NCBI GenBank assembly: GCA_019916065.1
Contig: CM034238.1
Coordinates: forward strand, 39,275,375-39,339,374
Length of the DNA stretch: 64,000 nt
Origin: Vitellaria paradoxa
Lineage: Eukaryota > Streptophyta > Magnoliopsida > Ericales > Sapotaceae
Direction of reading: 5' to 3'
The position numbers were made by a program, and so were the translations under genes. Within the stretch, counting starts at the first letter, position 1. Each line of letters starts with the position of its first letter. Shown here piece by piece: positions 1 to 12,185 of this stretch. The notes under the pieces are model-generated. The model made no database searches. It was given only the letters and a program-made list of their open reading frames with translations, and was not told the origin of the DNA.

Positions 1-747
1 ACTCATTTGCGTCCTCAATAAATGGTAAAGATTGATTTGATTTGATTTGACAATAAGAATGATATCCTTAGAATCTTGTATCAAAATATCTAGATATTTA
101 TGCATATTAAGTTTCAATAGAAGCCTTTCTAAATTTTTAGAATACTACATAAACATATATATATGTTATACCCGTTGGGTCGACACTCCAGTTTCAAATT
201 CTTAATTTATTTTCATCACATTTTAATTAATAATTATAAAAATATACATGTCCCTCTATAATGGGCTTCTCAATAGTACGGTAGTTCTTTTAAATTCCTT
301 AATTATGGAAACAAATGTAATTAATAACCTTTTACATTCTTAAAAATAAATGATTCATTATGGAATCTTCCATTTAAGCATTTATATTTATTTTATAATT
401 TAAAATTCTGAACTATTTATGTGGAGAATAAAAATATAAGTAAAATGTTCATATTTAGTAATTTTGTTTTTCAAAAATTTTTACTTTCCTAGCATTTATA
501 TGAAATTATATATTTGGCATTAATATTTATTTTTTATAAAAAGTTTTTATTTAAATTTTTAACAATATTAAGAATATAAAATTAAAAATTTCTCAAAATA
601 TATTTTTTTAAATTCAAAATCAATTATATATATATATATAACAAAGCATTATCTGGACTATAGAAGAGAACCTCTCTATCTCTCTATTTTTTTTTTTTTT
701 TTTATTGTGTAGAAGAAAACCTCAAACCAAGTTTCTTAAAATTTCAG
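1..747. other. AT-rich intergenic DNA
   Basis: Very AT-rich sequence with long T runs and short TA tracts. I see no coding frame, RNA gene or clear element here. Confidence 0.6.
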
Positions 748-1073
748 GACCCATTTGGTTTGTTTTTCTATTTTTTATTTTTTGTTTTTATTTTTAATTT
801 TCTGTTTTAAATGCATTTGTCATTTTGTCCTTTTAAAAATAATGAAAACAGGTATAACGTATTTGGTCGCTTGGTATTTTTAAAATCTGTTTTAGAAAAT
901 AAAAAATGAGTTTACACATAAAATGCAAAATGACAAAAAGTCATTTTGAGCGTTTTTAACTTAAAATAAAGAAAATCTCAAAATAAGGAAAATAAAGTAT
1001 TTTTTATTTCCTTGTTTTGAGCATAAATAGAAAATAAAAAACAGAAAATAGACAATTAAACCAAATGCCACCT
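748..1073. mobile_element. MITE, family 1, copy A
   Basis: About 325 bp bounded by inverted ends reading CCATTTGGTTTG on the left and AAACCAAATGCCACC on the right. The left half is T-rich and the right half is its A-rich near complement, so the element would fold into one long hairpin. Related copies lie at 29,054-29,383, 37,661-37,993 and 56,780-57,110 and share the internal phrases TGACAAAAAGTCATTTTGAG and GAAAATCTCAAAAT. It has no coding capacity. The TTA/TAA-like flanks hint at a PIF/Harbinger (Tourist-like) family, but this is only an inference. Confidence 0.75.
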
Positions 1074-1691
1074 TAGATTTTAGAATAGAAAAAATAACAG
1101 GTATCATTAAGTTTTCTAAGTGGTTCAAATTTTAACTCAATTTGAATTGTTTCTTTAAAAAATCTAATCATGCTATATTATTTTTAGGTAAATTTGGTTT
1201 CCAGAATATTTTTTGGTATGATTTTGTTTAGGAGTATTAGCTAATAAATAGTTGAACTAACATACTCTTTTAACTGTTTCATAAAATTTCTAACTATAAT
1301 TTTTTTTTAATATATGCTATTTTAGTTTCATAGGTGTTATGTATATGGCAATAATCATGCCATTCTTTTGAGGTTAATTTGAATTTTCTAATATCCATTA
1401 TATGTAGAAGTATTAACTAATAAGTACAAAAGTTGAACCAACGCAATTTGAATTGTGTCCCTAAAAATAATAGCAAGGGACGAGGCTTAGTTAAAATAAG
1501 AGGTGGCCATGACTCCATCTATTTTTGATATTTGTCTATATACGCATAATATATTTAATAAAAATAAATACCTTCATTAATAGTGTGCCCCTCATAAAAA
1601 TCTCTCTTTCATACAAAAATTAATTCAGTATATCTTCTTCAATACAAACCAAAAATATTTCTCCCCCAAATTTTTTTTTCGTACCATTAAT
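1074..1691. other. AT-rich intergenic DNA
   Basis: Non-coding AT-rich DNA. No supported gene or element recognised. Confidence 0.5.
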
Positions 1692-1982
1692 CATCACCTT
1701 TTTACATTCTTCCTTATACACTATCTTTTTCATCATTTTTACTTTCTCTTACTTCATTATTATTCTCTCTCTCTCTACAAACTATTTCTTTCGTCATCTT
1801 TTCACATTCTCTATTATACACTCTATATTATTATCCATTTTACCTTGTCTTGCTTTACTATTATTACCCCCTCTCATTACAAACTATTTCTATCATCATT
1901 TTTCACATTTTCCCTTATACATACTCCACATTCTTATCGTTTTCATCTTCTCTTACTTTGTTGTTTCCTCTCCCTACAAACC
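1692..1982. repeat. Three-unit pyrimidine-rich minisatellite
   Basis: Three imperfect head-to-tail units of about 103, 102 and 86 bp begin at 1692, 1795 and 1897. Each follows the order CATC/CATT, TTTCACATTCT, CTTATACACTC, a TCTCTTACTT-like block and CTACAAACTATTTC. The open frame that crosses the repeats is low-complexity and is not a credible protein. Confidence 0.75.
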
Positions 1983-2317
1983 TTGCTCTCTGGCAATCAT
2001 AACATCAGAGGAAATTTTTTAATTTTGACGAAAATCTCAGATAAAAGACTGGTATTTTTTTTCTACTTTTCATCTTTTTGGTTCGGCTTTAGTTGTTTTT
2101 CTTCTTCAAAAGGAGCTTTATTCATTTGATCAAACTAAATTCGATGTACAACAATATTTTTACTAAAAATTTTTTGGCTGTCCTATCACAAAATCCTAGC
2201 TTCATCCTTCGTAATAGCCATGATCTTTTTAACCTAATTTCTTTTCGGGTGTCAAAAAAATTACCAAAAAAAAATTTAATATTCACAAATGTTACCTTTT
2301 ATATTATATATTATAGA

Positions 2318-2349
<32 letters not shown>

Positions 2350-3194
2350 GATTTAATTTTGTAGCATATATATTATTTTACGTCGCTAAATATATTTTAA
2401 AAAATTAATATATGTACACCATTTATTCTAATTTTCATGCATAACTTTTGTATTATTTTTTTCTTTATGAAATTGTGTTCTTACAAACTCAATACGGCTA
2501 AATAATTTTTTGTTGACATTTTTTATTGTGTTCTATTGCATGTTTTAATTAAAATTTTGATATTCATTACTTATAGTAATTTGAAGACAGTATTGACGTT
2601 TCTTGAGTGCACGCATGGTAAAACATTGAGCATTTAATTATTTTATTCTAAAATAAATTTTCTTTCAAGTTATCTCACATTTTGATAAGAGATACAAAAT
2701 ATATTTATTTTTCCAAATTTTGCATGTTATATATATATTAATTTTATCACTAATATCCTTTTTTGCCCTGGAGTTGCAGGAATTCAAACTTGATTTTAGA
2801 GGCATTTGGTTCCCCAATTTTTACAAATTTTTATCAATTTTAATAAATTTTGCCCATTTTCATTTTCTATACATTTGGTTTGAAACTCTAAGTTTTACAA
2901 AATTTTTGCTAGTATTTAAAAATTTATCAACTTTTATTAAATTTTGTCAACTGCTTCTAACTTTCTGGCAACCATTTAAACGATAGGTGAGATCACGTTC
3001 GAATGGTTATGATCAAAATTTTTGAATTATGCCAATTAAATGTCAAAAATTAAAATTAATCTATTTTTTTCTGATTTTTAGAATGCAATACCGTATTTAA
3101 ATGTAGTACTAATTTAAAAAACAGTAATATATATTGTTTAGTAGTTAACCATGGTATGAAGAAATGAATAACCATCCTAGCACCTTGTAATTAA
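1983..3194. other. AT-rich intergenic DNA with a TA microsatellite
   Basis: Non-coding. It contains a (TA)n tract at about 2319-2345. A block at 2,800-2,960 rich in ACAAATTTTTATCAATTTT resembles MITE ends seen again near 32,505. No gene is supported. Confidence 0.5.
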
Positions 3195-3632
3195 GGTCCC
3201 AGTTTGATGTCATGGAATCATTGAAAATTTTAAAAATTTTCATGAAAATTTTTTAAAATTCTTTAATACATTTACACTCTTTGTATTTCGTAAAATAATT
3301 ATAAATTATATATATCAACATATTTTAATAACTTTTTACAAATCCAAATAAATTTTTTGCAACCCCCAATAATATTTCAAAAACTCTAATAATTATTTTA
3401 CAAATATCAAAAACTTTTCACACTCTGTTAATAAAGTTTTAACATAAATCATTTTAATGAATCCAAAAGACTATTTGGATGGTTTTTCTCTTCAAAAAGC
3501 TGACACAAAATTTAAAAGTTTAACTATTTATCTTTGAAAAATGTAATTTGGTGACTACATACCAAACGTCAAAAAATTATCTAAATCATATTTTTTATTT
3601 TTTATTATTTTTTATCGCACCAAACGCCTCCT
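3195..3632. mobile_element. MITE, family 3, copy 1
   Basis: About 440 bp of hairpin-like AT-rich DNA bounded by a GTCCCAGTTTGATG-type left end and a CACCAAACGCC right end. Interior phrases (ATTTCGTAAAATAATTATAAA, CAAAAACTTTTCA, TTTAACTATTTATCT) recur in the same order at 37,078-37,475, which marks a dispersed non-autonomous family. The superfamily is not determined. Confidence 0.65.
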
Positions 3633-3851
3633 AATTAACATTTATGCACTTAATTCTGAGCGGGAATGTGACCTTGATATTTGGAGGGCCGCGTTTTATT
3701 ATCAAACTCTCCAACACCATCTCATTATAATTAGCCATTAATAGCATAATTTTTTTTTTGTAATTTTATTGTATAACCGAATTTAAGTTTTTTTCACCAT
3801 CAAATTAATATATATTTATTTCTTAAAAATTGTACTTGTAGCGCACCAAAT

Positions 3852-4039
3852 TGTTGCCGCGCCACCGTCGGCCCGCCTGGCCGATATTGTCCCCCTCCTG
3901 CGGCTCCGGCTTCAAGGGCGTCGGGAGTTTTGTTTCCCGCTGTGGGAAAAGGTCTTGATACTAGTGGGAGTAGATGAAACCCCTTATAAGGTGACCTCAG
4001 TTCCGACTCCAGTCGATATGGACAAATCTGGACGCAACA
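3852..4039. mobile_element. GC-rich 188-bp TG...CA element with 9-bp flanking repeat
   Basis: A sharply GC-rich island in AT-rich DNA. It begins TGTTGCCGCG and ends CGCAACA, giving 6-bp terminal inverted repeats TGTTGC/GCAACA. The flanks are GCACCAAAT (3843-3851) and GTACCAAAT (4040-4048), a 9-bp direct repeat with one mismatch. Internal blocks (GCCGATATTGTCC, CCCTTATAAGGTGA) resemble small plant TRIM-type LTRs. A 9-bp duplication would instead suit a Mutator-like element, so I leave the class open. It has no coding capacity. Confidence 0.6.
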
Positions 4040-4048
4040 GTACCAAAT

Positions 4049-6468
4049 AATATTACCAAAATTATGCTATAATATGTTCTAGAGTTGTAGGAGTTTTTTT
4101 TTCTTTTTTTTTTTTTTAAAGTCAATTATACATGTAGTACTCATATTTAAAAGCGTATTATTTAAACTATTCACAATTAATAAAGAAATTAAGTAACCAT
4201 AGAGTTTATTCTTATAAATTTTAAATTCAATCGTTAATTTATGTTGTTTTATTTACAAACCCTAGTTTTTCATTTACTAACATTTTGAACCTTCCATTCA
4301 CTTCTTTAATGAACTTTTTATTAGAAATAACGGGTAGACTTTTTTTTTTTTTGGGGGGGATAACTTTATTATTGTACATCATTATCAGAAGACAAATGAT
4401 GTTAAGGGAAGCATTTTTTTATTCATCCAAAATAAAATTCGATTGCCAATGCACATTGTGCAAATTTTTGACAGTACAGCCAAATCAAAAACTTGTCAGC
4501 AATACCTTATGGCAAGTATAATTATTTACCAAACATTTTTTTTACACGAAATAGTTCAACATTAATAAACCCAAACAACATTAATATGCAGGCTAATTTG
4601 ATTAATTAAGAATGGCTTTATTTCTTATAGCTATTGTTGTCAGATTATTTTATTGATGAAACTACAACATTTCTTATTTTTTAACCGTAATTTTTTTTCA
4701 TGCAGAAAGTCAAAAAAAAAGGAATGTATTTGCAATGTGTGGGTGATGAATTATTTCCTAATATTTATATTATTTTTGTGTTTAATATCCATATATTTTT
4801 TAAATTAAAAAGTTTGCCTCATAATATTCTCATAAATTTGATACTTTTATCTAGAAGTAATTTTATAGATCTTTACTATTATATAAAGTCCCAATACCTG
4901 TAAGACTTTTTTGGATTATAATATCTTTTCTTTTCAAATAAATTCATTTGTGTTTCTCTATCCAAACCCTCAACTCATGACCTTCATTTTTGTAATTAAT
5001 TGTTAAACACTTTTTTTAATTTTTAATATTATATATTTATACATGAACTCACCAATATAGACTTATATATAAAACAAACGATAAAAAATATGATTTTTTT
5101 AATGAAATATTTATCCAAAAAATTATAAACATTAATGCCTTGCTATTTTTTATTTTATTATTTTAATAAATAATAAATCCAATAAAATATTTTTAATTGT
5201 ATTACCATTTTCACATTATTTTAATATTATTTTTGGTAGACTTTTATGTTATAATATCATTTGATTCATTTTTAGAATAATGTTGCTAAAAAAGAAATTA
5301 TATATAACTAAAATATGAACTAATGTAAGAAAGAAAAATAGAAGAAGGAAATGGAAAAAAGTTAATAAATGGGCTGATAAAGCAATTGTAAGAGAAACCA
5401 GGCCCATTTCTTTATTGGATTCAATAATTAGGCCTCTTAAATTTTTTCTTTGATGTGTGGATCAATTTGATCCTAAAACATACTACTGACCGAGAATTTA
5501 CAATCTTTTATTGCCTTCTTACAATAAATTTAATTTCATTTTACTTTTCTTCTCAAAGAAAGATAGCTTTCCTCTGTTTATCATTTGTATCTCTACTTTT
5601 TTCAGTTTCTTTCATAATGTTGAATTTATAGAGCCCATGTAAAATCTTAGATGATGTATTATATATTTGATTTTGATTTCTCTTATGTTTTTGGGTTCTG
5701 TAACTGACATAGGTTTTGTACAGAATAACAAAGATTTAAAGGTTGCTTTTCTTTTAAATGCCTTATTTTTTATAGTTTTGTTAATTCTTAAAGAATTGAA
5801 ATTCAACTTATAGTGATCTGAAAGAAAATCAAAACTTTTTTTTTGGCATGCTATAATGTTGAGATTAGTATATCTCTCTTTCTCTATACCTCCAAATTTC
5901 CAGACGAAATTGGTTTTTGTTTTTTAATCTGTTTCTTTTTTTATTTTTTTGCTTTTCCTTGTTTTTTCCTTCATTAATTCTTTTTTTTATTATTATCTCA
6001 CACATTGAATTCTTTATTATTCAATTATTTGTCCACAACATCATTATGTAAAGCATAGGAAGTTAAGCAAATTTCAAGCCCATTTTGGATATTATCATTT
6101 AACATCATGGACATATCTCTATGTATTGTTATCTTGTATTTATTCATTCACATTCTTAGAGCACTATTACGAAATTCTTGACTTGAAATCATTAAGATTT
6201 GAGAGTGCGTTATACTTAATCAGTTGAGTGAATTGAAAGTGGCAAGACATAAATTTAATGCTATCATTTTTTTGTAGTTTTTGGCAAGGTGAGATTTTCT
6301 TTTTTTTAGGGGGGGCGGTTACAAAATGTGACACAGAGTGAGAACAGTTTGTAACCAAAATATCTTATTAATTTTTTTTTTGAAATGTTATTTATTGAAA
6401 CTAAAGTTTTATCTCATTTTTTGAACAGAATAGATTTGAGTAGTTAATTATAGTATTATTTGATTGTT
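4049..6468. other. AT-rich intergenic DNA
   Basis: Long AT-rich non-coding stretch with homopolymer T runs. The short open frames here are low-complexity and hydrophobic, as expected by chance in such DNA. No gene is supported. Confidence 0.5.
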
Positions 6469-6487
6469 GTATTTGTAACGACCCGTA

Positions 6488-7078
6488 TCCATATAGTAAG
6501 TCAATCGAATTGGCAAAAAGTGAGCTGACTTCGTCAACCTATCCACTATCACCCAAATAGTATCATAGCCCTTCGGTGATCTCGGTAAGCCAGAAACAAT
6601 ATACATTGTAATGTTCTCCCACTTCCACTCTAACACTGGCAAGGGCTATAAGAGACCCGTTGGTTTCTGATGCTCCGCCTTAACTTGCTGACAAGTAAGG
6701 CACCTACTCACAAACTCTGCCACATGCTTCTTCATACCTGCCCAAAAGAACTGACGGCGCAGGTCGTGATACATCTTAGTACCTCCAGGATGTACTAGCA
6801 AATTTAGAATAATGGTATTCCTTTAAAACTATATCTCGAGCAGAGATGGGCACGAAAAGTCTCCCAAAATACCTCAAACCGTTATCGTCACCAATCACCC
6901 ATTCTGGCATCTCATCAGGACTCGACAACTTAGCTCGAATTGCCTCACATTCAACATCAGTCCCCTGAGCTTCTATCACACGACTCAATAGAATTAGCTG
7001 AGTAGCCATGGCACACAAAATAGCATGACCTTCATCTTCCTGCAAACCCAGATCAAACTCACTAAGGCTTCTCATCAT
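6488..7078 (-). pseudogene. Ty3/gypsy integrase fragment
   Basis: The relic of the integrase end of pol, which would insert the element's DNA copy into the host genome. The read order is RYFGRLFVPIS, then a zinc-finger segment with [19 protein letters not shown] and [12 protein letters not shown], then the catalytic-core start [20 protein letters not shown] and [21 protein letters not shown] stop interrupts the frame after PTGLL, just before PLPVLEWKW. The canonical core has D in MDFVTGLP; here it is MYIVSGLP, so the first catalytic Asp is changed to Tyr. The sequence stops shortly after LTYYMD, so the rest of the catalytic core and the C-terminal domain are missing. Confidence 0.85.
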
Positions 7079-7087
7079 TTCCCACTC

Positions 7088-7494
7088 TTACACGAAAAGA
7101 TCCACTAAAGTACCCCGAGTCTTTCGACTAAGTGCGTCAGCAACTACATTTGCCTTACCAGGGTGATACTGAAACTCAAAATCATAGTCCTCCATATACT
7201 CCATCCATCTCCTCTGCCTCAAATTCAGATCCTTCTGAGTGAAAAGATACTTCAAACTCTTGTAGTTAGAAAACACCTCAAATTTCTCACCATACAAATA
7301 GTGTCTCCAGCTTTTCAGAGCAAAGATAATTACTGCCAACTCCAAATCATGCACTGGGTAGTTATGCTCGTGAGTCTTCAACTGCCTAGACCCATAAACT
7401 ACTACTCTGTCACCCTGCATCAGCACACAGTCTAAACCTTTCTTAGATGCGTCACAATAAACCAAATAACCCAATCTCTCAGGAATCACAAGCA
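7088..7494 (-). pseudogene. Ty3/gypsy RNase H, main part
   Basis: The reverse-transcriptase-linked RNase H domain, which degrades the RNA strand of the RNA-DNA hybrid. Visible family blocks are [18 protein letters not shown] (first catalytic Asp in CDAS), [19 protein letters not shown] (Glu in DLELA), [35 protein letters not shown] and [16 protein letters not shown]. The frame is open for about 135 codons. Its upstream end is cut off by the 7,499-11,116 insertion, and the missing start continues at 11,121 with LTTTPVLVIP-type sequence reconstructed only across the junction. Confidence 0.88.
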
Positions 7495-7498
7495 CTGG
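7495..7498. other. Target-site duplication CTGG, left copy
   Basis: CTGG at 7495-7498 is repeated at 11117-11120, flanking the TG...CA insertion. Removing the insertion and one copy rejoins the RNase H coding sequence. Confidence 0.7.
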
Positions 7499-9472
7499 TG
7501 TAATAACCTGAAATTTCTTTTTCTTAATTAAACTGCTTAAGTGTGGTGGTGATACTTGTTATAAGTAAAAATTTAGAAAATTGAAGATTTGAAAATTTTT
7601 AGAATTGGTTGAAAAAATTTTCGAATTTAATTTCACCTTATGTGGGAGTTTAATGTAGAATTTCTAAATTTTTTATCCAAACACTTCCTAGCCCAATTAC
7701 TTATTTGGTTCAAACCAAGCCCATTAACCCATGGGTCAACTCTTTTTTTGACTCACCTTAACTTCACTTCAACTCACTTTATCACTCAATGAGTTGACTC
7801 ATGAATAGTTGCTCTAAATTATTTCCCGACAACTTCATTTTCCATCTTCATACACTCTCACCATCTTTCAAAATTATTTGACTAATTAGACAAAGAGAAG
7901 ACTCTACATTGATGACCTTAAAGCATCTTTTTCAAATTATTTAGCAAACAAGATTTAAAGCTATTTTGTTTGAAAGCTAGCATGAGTTAAAGCATTTGTT
8001 AATTTGTCAAAAAGCTAGCATGATTGTTTAATTTGTCAAAAAGTTAGCATGATTCCCGGATCATGCCACCCATCTTCACCCATCCTCCAACACCTATCTT
8101 AAATTATGTGGCTAGATAGTCAAAAGGCTAAGCTAGATTATTTGTATTATACTACCTAATGCATAATGCTACTTTAGTGGTTTTCAAGTCTAGGTAAGCT
8201 TGTTTTTCTCTACCGACACTTTCTCTACACTCTCTATAAATTGTGTGTCTTCAAAGAGAAGAAAATAAGAAAGAAATAATAATAAATTATTAATTAGTGA
8301 GGCTGAAGATTTGGCGTTGCTTGGAGGAAGAAGAAAGGCTTGGAATTTTCCAATTTGGGTGGTGTTCAAGCTAACTCATTTTTCCTTCTCAGACTTGGTC
8401 ATTAATATCTTCATTGAGGTAGGATGATGAACCTCCTAAAATATATTTGATGCATTTTCTAGTTTGAAGTATGAAACTTGATTGTGATAAAAATAAATAC
8501 CCGTATATTGGGGGTAGGGAAGCCAAAATTTTGACTGATGTAACTCAGTATGCTGATAGTTCTCTATTTGTAACTTCTTATGTGCTTCTGACCCCTAAAA
8601 CGGTGGAATTAGGCTTCGGCTAAAACATAAAAGTTGTAGACCTTTCAGTTTTCTTTTCAACCCAAAAAGAATTGCATCAATCCAATTTGTGAGTCAAAAG
8701 TTATGCCCAAAATACTGAGCACGTGTAAAACTGTATTTTCTGAACAAACTGAATTCAAAGCTATTTTTGTACCTTTAGACCTTAGAATTTTAAAAAGTGT
8801 AAAACATGAAAGTTGTAGGTCTTGAAGTCTAGTTTCTACAGATATAAAGTTTATAGATATTGGAGTCCTGCTCTATTTTATAAGAATTTTCTTTCAAGCT
8901 GCTATTCTGCTTAGCTTTAATTGATGCTTGTTTGGATTTGTTTTGAATATTATGTTTAAAGATTTATTTAAATTTCCAATTTCATTTTGTTAGTTATTGT
9001 CATGTTAATAATTTCTATTGATATGAAATTATTTTAAACTAGATATTATGTATTATTTGACACTCTAATATTGATGATAATTGACTTAGATAATCAGTTT
9101 CATCAGTGGATAGTTGGATGACTTATTCAAACTAAAATGCTAGTATTTGATAAAATGCCCGAAAGAAACAATGGACTTGTTCTTTTCTCATTTTGGTCTT
9201 TCTTAAATGAATTTGATTTATTTTTAGGCATTGTTTTGTCAACCTAACAAGTTATATAACTATATTTTTATGATTAAGTGAATTTAATGAAACTTAGTCA
9301 ATACCTTCCTAAACATTGGAATAATTCTATGGGCATTTGTGGATATATTGAAGTCGATAAAACTTATAAATTTTTTCTAAAATTAAATATAAGTTCAAAG
9401 AGCTATTTATTTTCTTTATATTCCATAAAATAATAAAATAAAAGGTAAAAGAAGCAAAAACTGAGATTTACA

Positions 9473-9544
9473 GCCAATGAGGTTCGAACTTGCGACTTTA
9501 AATCGCAATTAGGGTCGCCCACCCACTAAGCTACCAACCTCGGC
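9473..9544 (-). other. tRNA-like module with A and B boxes inside solo LTR
   Basis: Read on the minus strand, TAGCTTAGTGG fits the Pol III A-box pattern TRGYNNARNGG. About 33 bases further on, AGTTCGAACCT approximates the B box GGTTCGANTCC. The ends GCCGAGG and CATTGGC pair at six of seven positions if read as a 72-base unit, but a canonical T-stem cannot be formed with the B box in place. It is therefore a tRNA-like relic or SINE-type promoter, not a tRNA gene. Confidence 0.45.
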
Positions 9545-10299
9545 CTAATTAATATACCTATAGAAATAATTTTATTCTTATCAAATTTGGTACGGTAAAC
9601 TTGTCAAAACAATTAACTAAAATACTAATTCGTATTTAAAATTTTTTTTCTTGCTACTTGTTAATTTACATATAGTACTTACCTTTGTGATAATGATATT
9701 GATGATTATGTTAAATCTTTGATTTATTGAGAATTACTATTAAATTATGGATTTAGATAAAGTGCTAAAAAAAATATACTGCTTGTGACTGAATAATCCC
9801 ACTTTTGATTCATCACCCGGGAACATTGCCGGTTGTTATTAAAAATGTCTGATTTCCATACAAGGTACCCTTGGAATGTAAAAGGGTGAGAAGAAATTAA
9901 GGCACTCGGTGCTAAAGTTATTTTTGGCAATGGGGTGATGGGTGGGCTAGAAATGGCCTTTTAGATGGAGATGGAAACATATGCATTTTAATTGGGAGAT
10001 GCTCCCTTCTGACCTGGCCAGTCAGGTAGCCGGTCGCAACGGCTAGGTTTTTGGTAGGTGACACCGTCAGTATGCATTGGATGCTAAGCCCGTAAAGTCA
10101 CTGGTTCCCAAGGCTGGGGGTAGAGGAGGATAGGAGTATGATTATCTTAGGATGATTTAGATTAAACTCCTTTACAAAATTTTACTGTGACTAGCAACCT
10201 CTCTTGTTATGTATGAATGATGTGTTGGAATTATTTAATTATATTTAATTCCTCTCGATTAATATTTTAAATATATATATATATATATATATGTATGAA

Positions 10300-10385
10300 A
10301 CCTGTTTCGCTACGGGGTTTGATCCGAGACCTTGAAGATCTAAATTTGAGATCCCTACCACTGCGACACAGACTTCATTGTGGTA
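10300..10385 (-). other. Second tRNA-like module in solo LTR
   Basis: On the minus strand GTCGCAGTGGTAGGG resembles an A box and CGGATCAAACCCC a decayed B box, with ATCTCAAATTTAGAT as a possible intervening hairpin. It has the same orientation as the module at 9,473-9,544. No full cloverleaf is possible. Confidence 0.3.
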
Positions 10386-11120
10386 CACACATCAATATTT
10401 AACTATTTTTACATGTAAGTAAAATAGTAGTTACGGTGACGGTTTCATCGAACCGTTGTAAGTATAATTTACATTATTCAGTTGAGATCTATTGAATTAA
10501 TTGTTGCATAAATAGTATGCCACCTAAACACATTCATTTGATATAGTGTAGTATTACAACCACTGCATATAGGCACCTAGGAGATTCTGATTACTGGGCT
10601 TTAGTAGCTCACCCCTTGTGGGAATATTTTTTCAGGATATTAAGCACAGGGATACAGAAGATGAGCTGGAAAGAGATTAATTTCTCTTAAATATTCCATC
10701 AGAAGAGTTATCTATTTTTTTCTTCTTTCCTGCGCAGAGCTGAAGGACTTTATTTTTGGTCTGTAACAATTGTTGGATGATTGTAATTATTAAGCATAGA
10801 CCTAATTTGCTTTTATTTGGTATGTAATGTTAATCGCGTGGTTGGGACACTTAGATGGCTCTATAATATTTTTCTCTATCTTTATTTTGTGCCTTGTAGT
10901 TGAAATCCCATCAAATGGTTCAGTCCAATGACTTATAAATATTGTTTGGGATAAACAAGGGATTTTGAATATCTTAAATTTTTCTTGCGGGTCAACCCTA
11001 ATTTGGAGAAAAATTCTAGGGTGTGACAGCGTGTTATTATCATCTTATTTTTATACCTAACAAATAAATCCCCAGTCACCCCTGGGCATTCGATTATGAA
11101 AATCCGAGGCGTGACACTGG

Positions 11121-11980
11121 CGTAGTAGTTAGCCTCTTCTTTAACTCTTAAAAGACTGTTCACACTTTCATCCCAAATAAACTTGACCCTTTTTCGAGTC
11201 AGCCTAGTCATCGGCCCGGCTAACCTCGAGAAATCACGACAAATCTTTGGTAATACCCTGCCAAACCCAGAAAACTCTAAATCTCAATAACTGTCTTCGG
11301 TCTTTGCCAATCCATAACTGCCTCAACCTTAGATGGATCAACTGTAACTCCCTCCTCAGAAACAACATACCTGAGAAATTTCACTTCTTGGAGCCAGAAC
11401 TCACACTTGCTCAATTTAGCATAGAGCTGGTGGTCTCTCAAGGTCTGAAGTACAATTTTCAGATGCTCCTCATGTTCCTCCTTTGACTGGGAATAAACCA
11501 GAATATCATCAATAAACACCACTACAAACCTGTCCAAATATTTCTGAACACCTGGTTCATTAAATCCATGAACACTGCAGGAGCATTGGTCAGTCCAAAC
11601 GGCATCACTAAGAACTCGTAGTGCCCACACCGAGTCCTGAATGCCGTGTTAGAAATGTCCTCCTGCTTCACCCTCAACTGATGGTAACCAGATCTCAAAT
11701 CAATCTTTGAAAAAATAACCGAACCTTCAGTTGGTCGAATAGATCATCAATCCTCGGTAAAGGATACCAATTCTTGATCGTGACCCGATTTTACCTTCGG
11801 TAATCTATACACATCCTAAGAGTTCCATTATTTTTAGCTACAAATAGTGCTGGTGCACCCCAAGGTGAAGTACTAGGGCGCATAAATCCCTTAAAGCTCA
11901 ACTCCTCTATCTGGATCTTAACTCCATCAACTCTGCAGGTGCCAGTCTATACGGGGCTATAGAAATTGGTTCTGTGCCAG
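11121..11980 (-). pseudogene. Ty3/gypsy reverse transcriptase and RNase H start
   Basis: The RT domain, which copies element RNA into DNA. In minus-strand order: [70 protein letters not shown], then the catalytic box [38 protein letters not shown] and MTRLTRKRVKFIW. The two adjacent aspartates of the FIDD catalytic box are present. The frame is broken by at least three indels or stops, near the DYR block, before DLRSGY and after the NAPAVF block. A single extra G sits just upstream of the insertion point, before CTAACTACTACG. Confidence 0.88.
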
Positions 11981-12185
11981 AATCAGATCAATCCCAAATT
12001 CAATCTCCCTTCAGGCGATAATCCAGATACTTCTGAAAATATTTCTGAAAATTCACAAACGACTCGTGGCAACTTAATCTTGTCACCATCCTCGTCCTCC
12101 AAAGCCATACAAGCAAACAAACTACACAACTCTACTCGTCCCTACCCATCGAGGGAAGGCAAGAGCTGAGGGCTACAACGATCAC

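Larger units (their letters stand above)
7499..11116 (+). mobile_element. Nested solo LTR (gypsy-like), 3.6 kb
   Basis: The insertion begins TGTAATAACCTG and ends GAGGCGTGACA, matching the ends of the outer element's LTR (TGTAATAACCC...GGGGCGTGACA), but it lies in the opposite orientation. It is flanked by CTGG/CTGG. It has no gag or pol similarity and no second LTR pair, so a solo LTR left by recombination is the simplest reading. At 3,618 bp it is about twice the outer LTR, consistent with the very long LTRs of some Tekay-type chromoviruses. Segments with AAAGTTGTAG, short hairpins near 10,012-10,045 and two tRNA-like modules (9,473-9,544 and about 10,300-10,385) lie inside. Confidence 0.8.

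Noticed and set aside
1845..2356. Overlapping open frames of 94 and 87 codons
   Set aside because: T-rich low-complexity translation crossing the minisatellite and a TA repeat. No start context or similarity.
9473..9544. A functional tRNA gene
   Set aside because: A and B boxes are present, but the T-stem and acceptor cannot both pair in the canonical geometry.
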